Notes under the pieces: model-generated
Database searches by the model: none
Told to the model about the DNA's origin: nothing
The model's input: the letters and a program-made list of their open reading frames with translations, nothing else
Assembly (NCBI RefSeq): GCF_900167465.1
Contig: NZ_FUWR01000003.1
Coordinates: 1-64,000 of the forward strand
Direction: 5' to 3'
DNA from: Trichlorobacter thiogenes
GTDB lineage: Bacteria; Desulfobacterota; Desulfuromonadia; Geobacterales; Pseudopelobacteraceae
Length of the DNA stretch: 64,000 nt
Translations under genes and position numbers: made by a program
Shown: positions 60,943-64,000 of the stretch, in pieces
Numbering within the stretch: position 1 is the first letter of the stretch
Layout of the letters: each line of letters begins with the position of its first letter

Positions 60943-61860
60943 ATGCTCGGACAACCACTTCTTGATGCTATCGGCAACACCCCCCTGATTCAGATCACTG
61001 CAATCAATCCCAACCCCCATGTTCGTATTCTTGCCAAACTGGAAGGAAACAACCCCGGCGGCTCCATCAAGGACCGGCCAGCACGTCAGATGATCCTGGC
61101 AGCGGAGGCGTCCGGTGAGCTGACTGCAGATAAGATTATACTTGAGCCAACCTCCGGCAACACCGGCATCGCCCTGGCCATGATTGCCGCAGCCCGTGGC
61201 TACCGAATCAAACTGGCCATGCCCGCCTGCGTCAGCGTTGAACGTCGCAGCATCCTTGAGGCCTATGGGGCCGAGATCGTGCTTTCACCAGGCTGCGAGA
61301 AGACCGACGGCGCCATCCGCCTGGCCCACAAGATTTATGGGGAAGAGCCGGGGCGTTACTACATGCCCAACCAGTACGATAACCCCAACAACCCGTTGGC
61401 CCATGAACTGACCACCGGGCCTGAAATCCTGGCCCAGACCGGTGGCAACCTGACCCATTTTGTGGCCGGCATGGGTACCGGCGGCACCTTGATGGGAACC
61501 GCGGCCTGTCTTCGCAAGCACGCCCCAACAGTGCAGATCATCGGGGTCGAACCAAATCTTGGGCATGCCATCCAGGGCCTGAAGAATATGAAAGAGGCGA
61601 TTGTCCCGGCCATCTACCACGAAGAACAACTGCACCGGAAGATCGTGATTGATGACGAGACCGCCTTTGAAACCTCCCGGCAACTGGCCTCCCATGAAGG
61701 GATCTTCTGCGGCATGTCCGGCGGGGCCGCCATGGCTGGCGCCTTTAAACTGGCACAAGAACTCGAAAACGGCACCATTGTGGTGATTATTCCTGACCGT
61801 GGGGATCGCTACCTGAGTACCAATCTATTCAAGTCCATGTGCGCAAACTGTCCACCGTAG
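60943..61860 (+). CDS. cysM: Cysteine synthase (CysM/CysK family)
   Basis: A 305-residue PLP enzyme forming cysteine from O-acetylserine (or O-phosphoserine) and sulfide or thiosulfate. GNTPLIQI, PGGSIKDRPA (PLP-binding Lys), EPTSGNTGIALAM and GTGGTLMGTA (phosphate loop) are present. The segment between Gly-rich loops and the overall length favour CysM over CysK, but this is not certain. The C-terminus has a C-x2-C (MCANCPP). ATG 60943 follows AGGCAGGT. Confidence 0.88.
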   Translation: MLGQPLLDAIGNTPLIQITAINPNPHVRILAKLEGNNPGGSIKDRPARQMILAAEASGELTADKIILEPTSGNTGIALAMIAAARGYRIKLAMPACVSVERRSILEAYGAEIVLSPGCEKTDGAIRLAHKIYGEEPGRYYMPNQYDNPNNPLAHELTTGPEILAQTGGNLTHFVAGMGTGGTLMGTAACLRKHAPTVQIIGVEPNLGHAIQGLKNMKEAIVPAIYHEEQLHRKIVIDDETAFETSRQLASHEGIFCGMSGGAAMAGAFKLAQELENGTIVVIIPDRGDRYLSTNLFKSMCANCPP

Positions 61861-61939
61861 TTCTTAGTTTCTTGACCGGCGCCCCTTGGCACTGGTATTT
61901 TATGCAACTTATTTCAATCCATCCTCACGGAGGTAGACC

Positions 61940-62815
<876 letters not shown>

Positions 62816-62818
62816 ACC

Positions 62819-64000
62819 ATGACCAGGGAACTGTTACTTGAAATTGGTGCTGAGGAGATCCCGGCCGGATTTGTCCCCAAGGCGCTTGCATCCATTGAAG
62901 AGATGATCCGCAAAGAGCTTGAGGCTGCCCGGCTCTGCTTTGATGCCATTACCACCATGGGAACACCGCGTCGCCTGACACTGCATATCAAAGGGCTGCC
63001 CACCATCCAGCCCGATGCCGAGCTGACCGCCATGGGACCGTCAAAGAAGGCGGCCTTTGATGCCGATGGCAAACCGACCAAGGCTGCTGAAGGATTTGCC
63101 CGCGGCCAGGGGGTGGATGTCTCAGCCCTGCAGATTATCAGCACTGACAAAGGCGAGTATCTGGCAGTTACCAAGCAGGAGGTTGGACGCCCGACCCATG
63201 AACTGCTGGCCGAGATCCTGCCCAGACTGGTGTCTGGCATACCGTTCAAAAAATCAATGCGCTGGGCCGATCTGGATGTCCGTTTTGCCCGCCCGATACA
63301 CTGGATTGTGGCCCTGTTTGATGGGGTCGTGGTGCCGTTCTCCTTTGGGCCGATCCAAAGCGGCAATATCTCCCGTGGCCACCGGTTTATGGCCAACACA
63401 ACCTTTCCGGTGCGTGACTTTGCCCACTATTTGGAAGAGTGTGAGCGTCACTTTGTGATTGTTGACCAGGAGCGCCGCAAAGAGATCATCCGCAAAGAGA
63501 CCCACCGGATTGCCAAGACCACCGGCGGTCACCTGCTGCCGGATGAATCTCTGCTGGAAGAGGTTACCTATCTGGTGGAGTACCCCAGTGCCATTATCGG
63601 CAGTATCCCGGCCGAGTTCCTGGTGGTGCCCAAAGAGGTGCTGATCACCTCCATGCGTTCCCACCAGCGTTACTTCTCGGTGGTGGATGAGAGCGGCAAG
63701 CTGCTGCCCTACTTCATTACCATCCCCAACACCCTGGCCGAAGATCCGTCCGTAGTGGTCAAGGGCAATGAGCGGGTGCTGCGGGCCCGTCTCTCCGATG
63801 CCCGCTTCTTCTTTGATGAAGACCACAAGGTTACGCTGGAGAGCCGGGTTGAATCGCTCAAAAGCGTGGTCTACCAGCAGAAGCTGGGCACTTCCTATGA
63901 AAAGATGGAGCGCTTCCGTGCCCTGGCTGAGCAGCTGGCCGAACAGCTCAACCCTGCTGTCAAGCAGCAGGCGGCACGGGCTGCCTTCCTCTGCAAGGCT
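62819..64000 (+). CDS. glyS: Glycyl-tRNA synthetase beta subunit, 5' part
   Basis: The first 394 residues of the beta subunit (usually about 690) before the window ends. TRELLLEIGAEEIPAGFVP is the standard N-terminus, with TPRRLTLHI, KSMRWADLDVRFARPIHWIV and RVLRARLSDARFFFDEDHK further on. The frame is open to the window edge. It binds tRNA and works with GlyQ. Confidence 0.95.
   Translation, partial: MTRELLLEIGAEEIPAGFVPKALASIEEMIRKELEAARLCFDAITTMGTPRRLTLHIKGLPTIQPDAELTAMGPSKKAAFDADGKPTKAAEGFARGQGVDVSALQIISTDKGEYLAVTKQEVGRPTHELLAEILPRLVSGIPFKKSMRWADLDVRFARPIHWIVALFDGVVVPFSFGPIQSGNISRGHRFMANTTFPVRDFAHYLEECERHFVIVDQERRKEIIRKETHRIAKTTGGHLLPDESLLEEVTYLVEYPSAIIGSIPAEFLVVPKEVLITSMRSHQRYFSVVDESGKLLPYFITIPNTLAEDPSVVVKGNERVLRARLSDARFFFDEDHKVTLESRVESLKSVVYQQKLGTSYEKMERFRALAEQLAEQLNPAVKQQAARAAFLCKA

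Overview
The window looks like chromosome from a Geobacterales bacterium (Deltaproteobacteria/Desulfuromonadia), very probably Trichlorobacter (Geobacter) lovleyi or a close relative. The grounds are the many multiheme c-type cytochromes, sigma-54 activators, PilZ/HDOD/GGDEF-EAL proteins, FAD-dependent thymidylate synthase, the surE-pcm-rpoS order, and a NrfA with an arginine where other NrfA proteins hold calcium. The assignment is inference from gene content; no search was run.

Layout. 1-340: edge of an IS200/IS605 element. 484-3464: YnbA/YnbB-like phospholipid genes, a small lytic transglycosylase and a PlsC-type acyltransferase. 3440-9690: a sigma-54 activator facing an envelope operon (small membrane protein, DUF2339 giant membrane protein, YiiX-like hydrolase). 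9716-14627: a short zinc-ribbon gene, a MuiA-like protein, an RlmI-type methyltransferase, a YkgJ protein and a quinone oxidoreductase. 14797-17914: surE-pcm-rpoS-apt-tRNA-Arg(CCT). 17981-32391: YegD-like Hsp70, DUF4197, DNA polymerase IV, a UvrD-type helicase-nuclease, a Fic protein with an altered motif, Slt70-like transglycosylase, deacetylase, glutamine amidotransferase, and a PAS-GGDEF-EAL protein.

32557-46683 is an island for dissimilatory nitrate reduction to ammonium. It holds an octaheme nitrite reductase with a NapF-like ferredoxin, a peroxiredoxin-rubrerythrin pair, a chemoreceptor with a NIT (nitrate/nitrite-sensing) domain, a stand-alone PAS protein, a PAS sigma-54 activator, and then napD-napA-napG-napH-(short napB-like)-nrfH-nrfA. 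NapA would reduce nitrate and NrfA and/or the octaheme enzyme would reduce nitrite to ammonium. There is no NapC, so NapGH and/or NrfH must feed electrons. Two sets of perfect dyads suggest the wiring: GTTAC-N6-GTAAC at the activator gene and about 95 bp upstream of a sigma-54-like promoter of napD, and TTGAC-N4-GTCAA (CRP/FNR type) before the octaheme operon and before the chemoreceptor operon, with a near match before the operon described next.

46723-52028: PilZ and HDOD proteins, then an unusual minus-strand set encoding a cytoplasmic substrate-binding protein with a DUF1858-like N-terminus, a HypB/CobW-like GTPase, a soluble ABC ATPase without permease, and a zinc-ribbon protein. I cannot assign a function; it is the best candidate here for an undescribed system. 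52123-64000 is mostly housekeeping: NDH-2, purine permease and hpt, prmC-prfA-DUF1385-thyX-rpmE, rho with a C-rich leader, cysteine synthase, glyQ and partial glyS.

At least seven long intergenic inverted repeats of about three sequence families are scattered through the window, one of them inside the nap operon. I saw no CRISPR array, rRNA or prophage.
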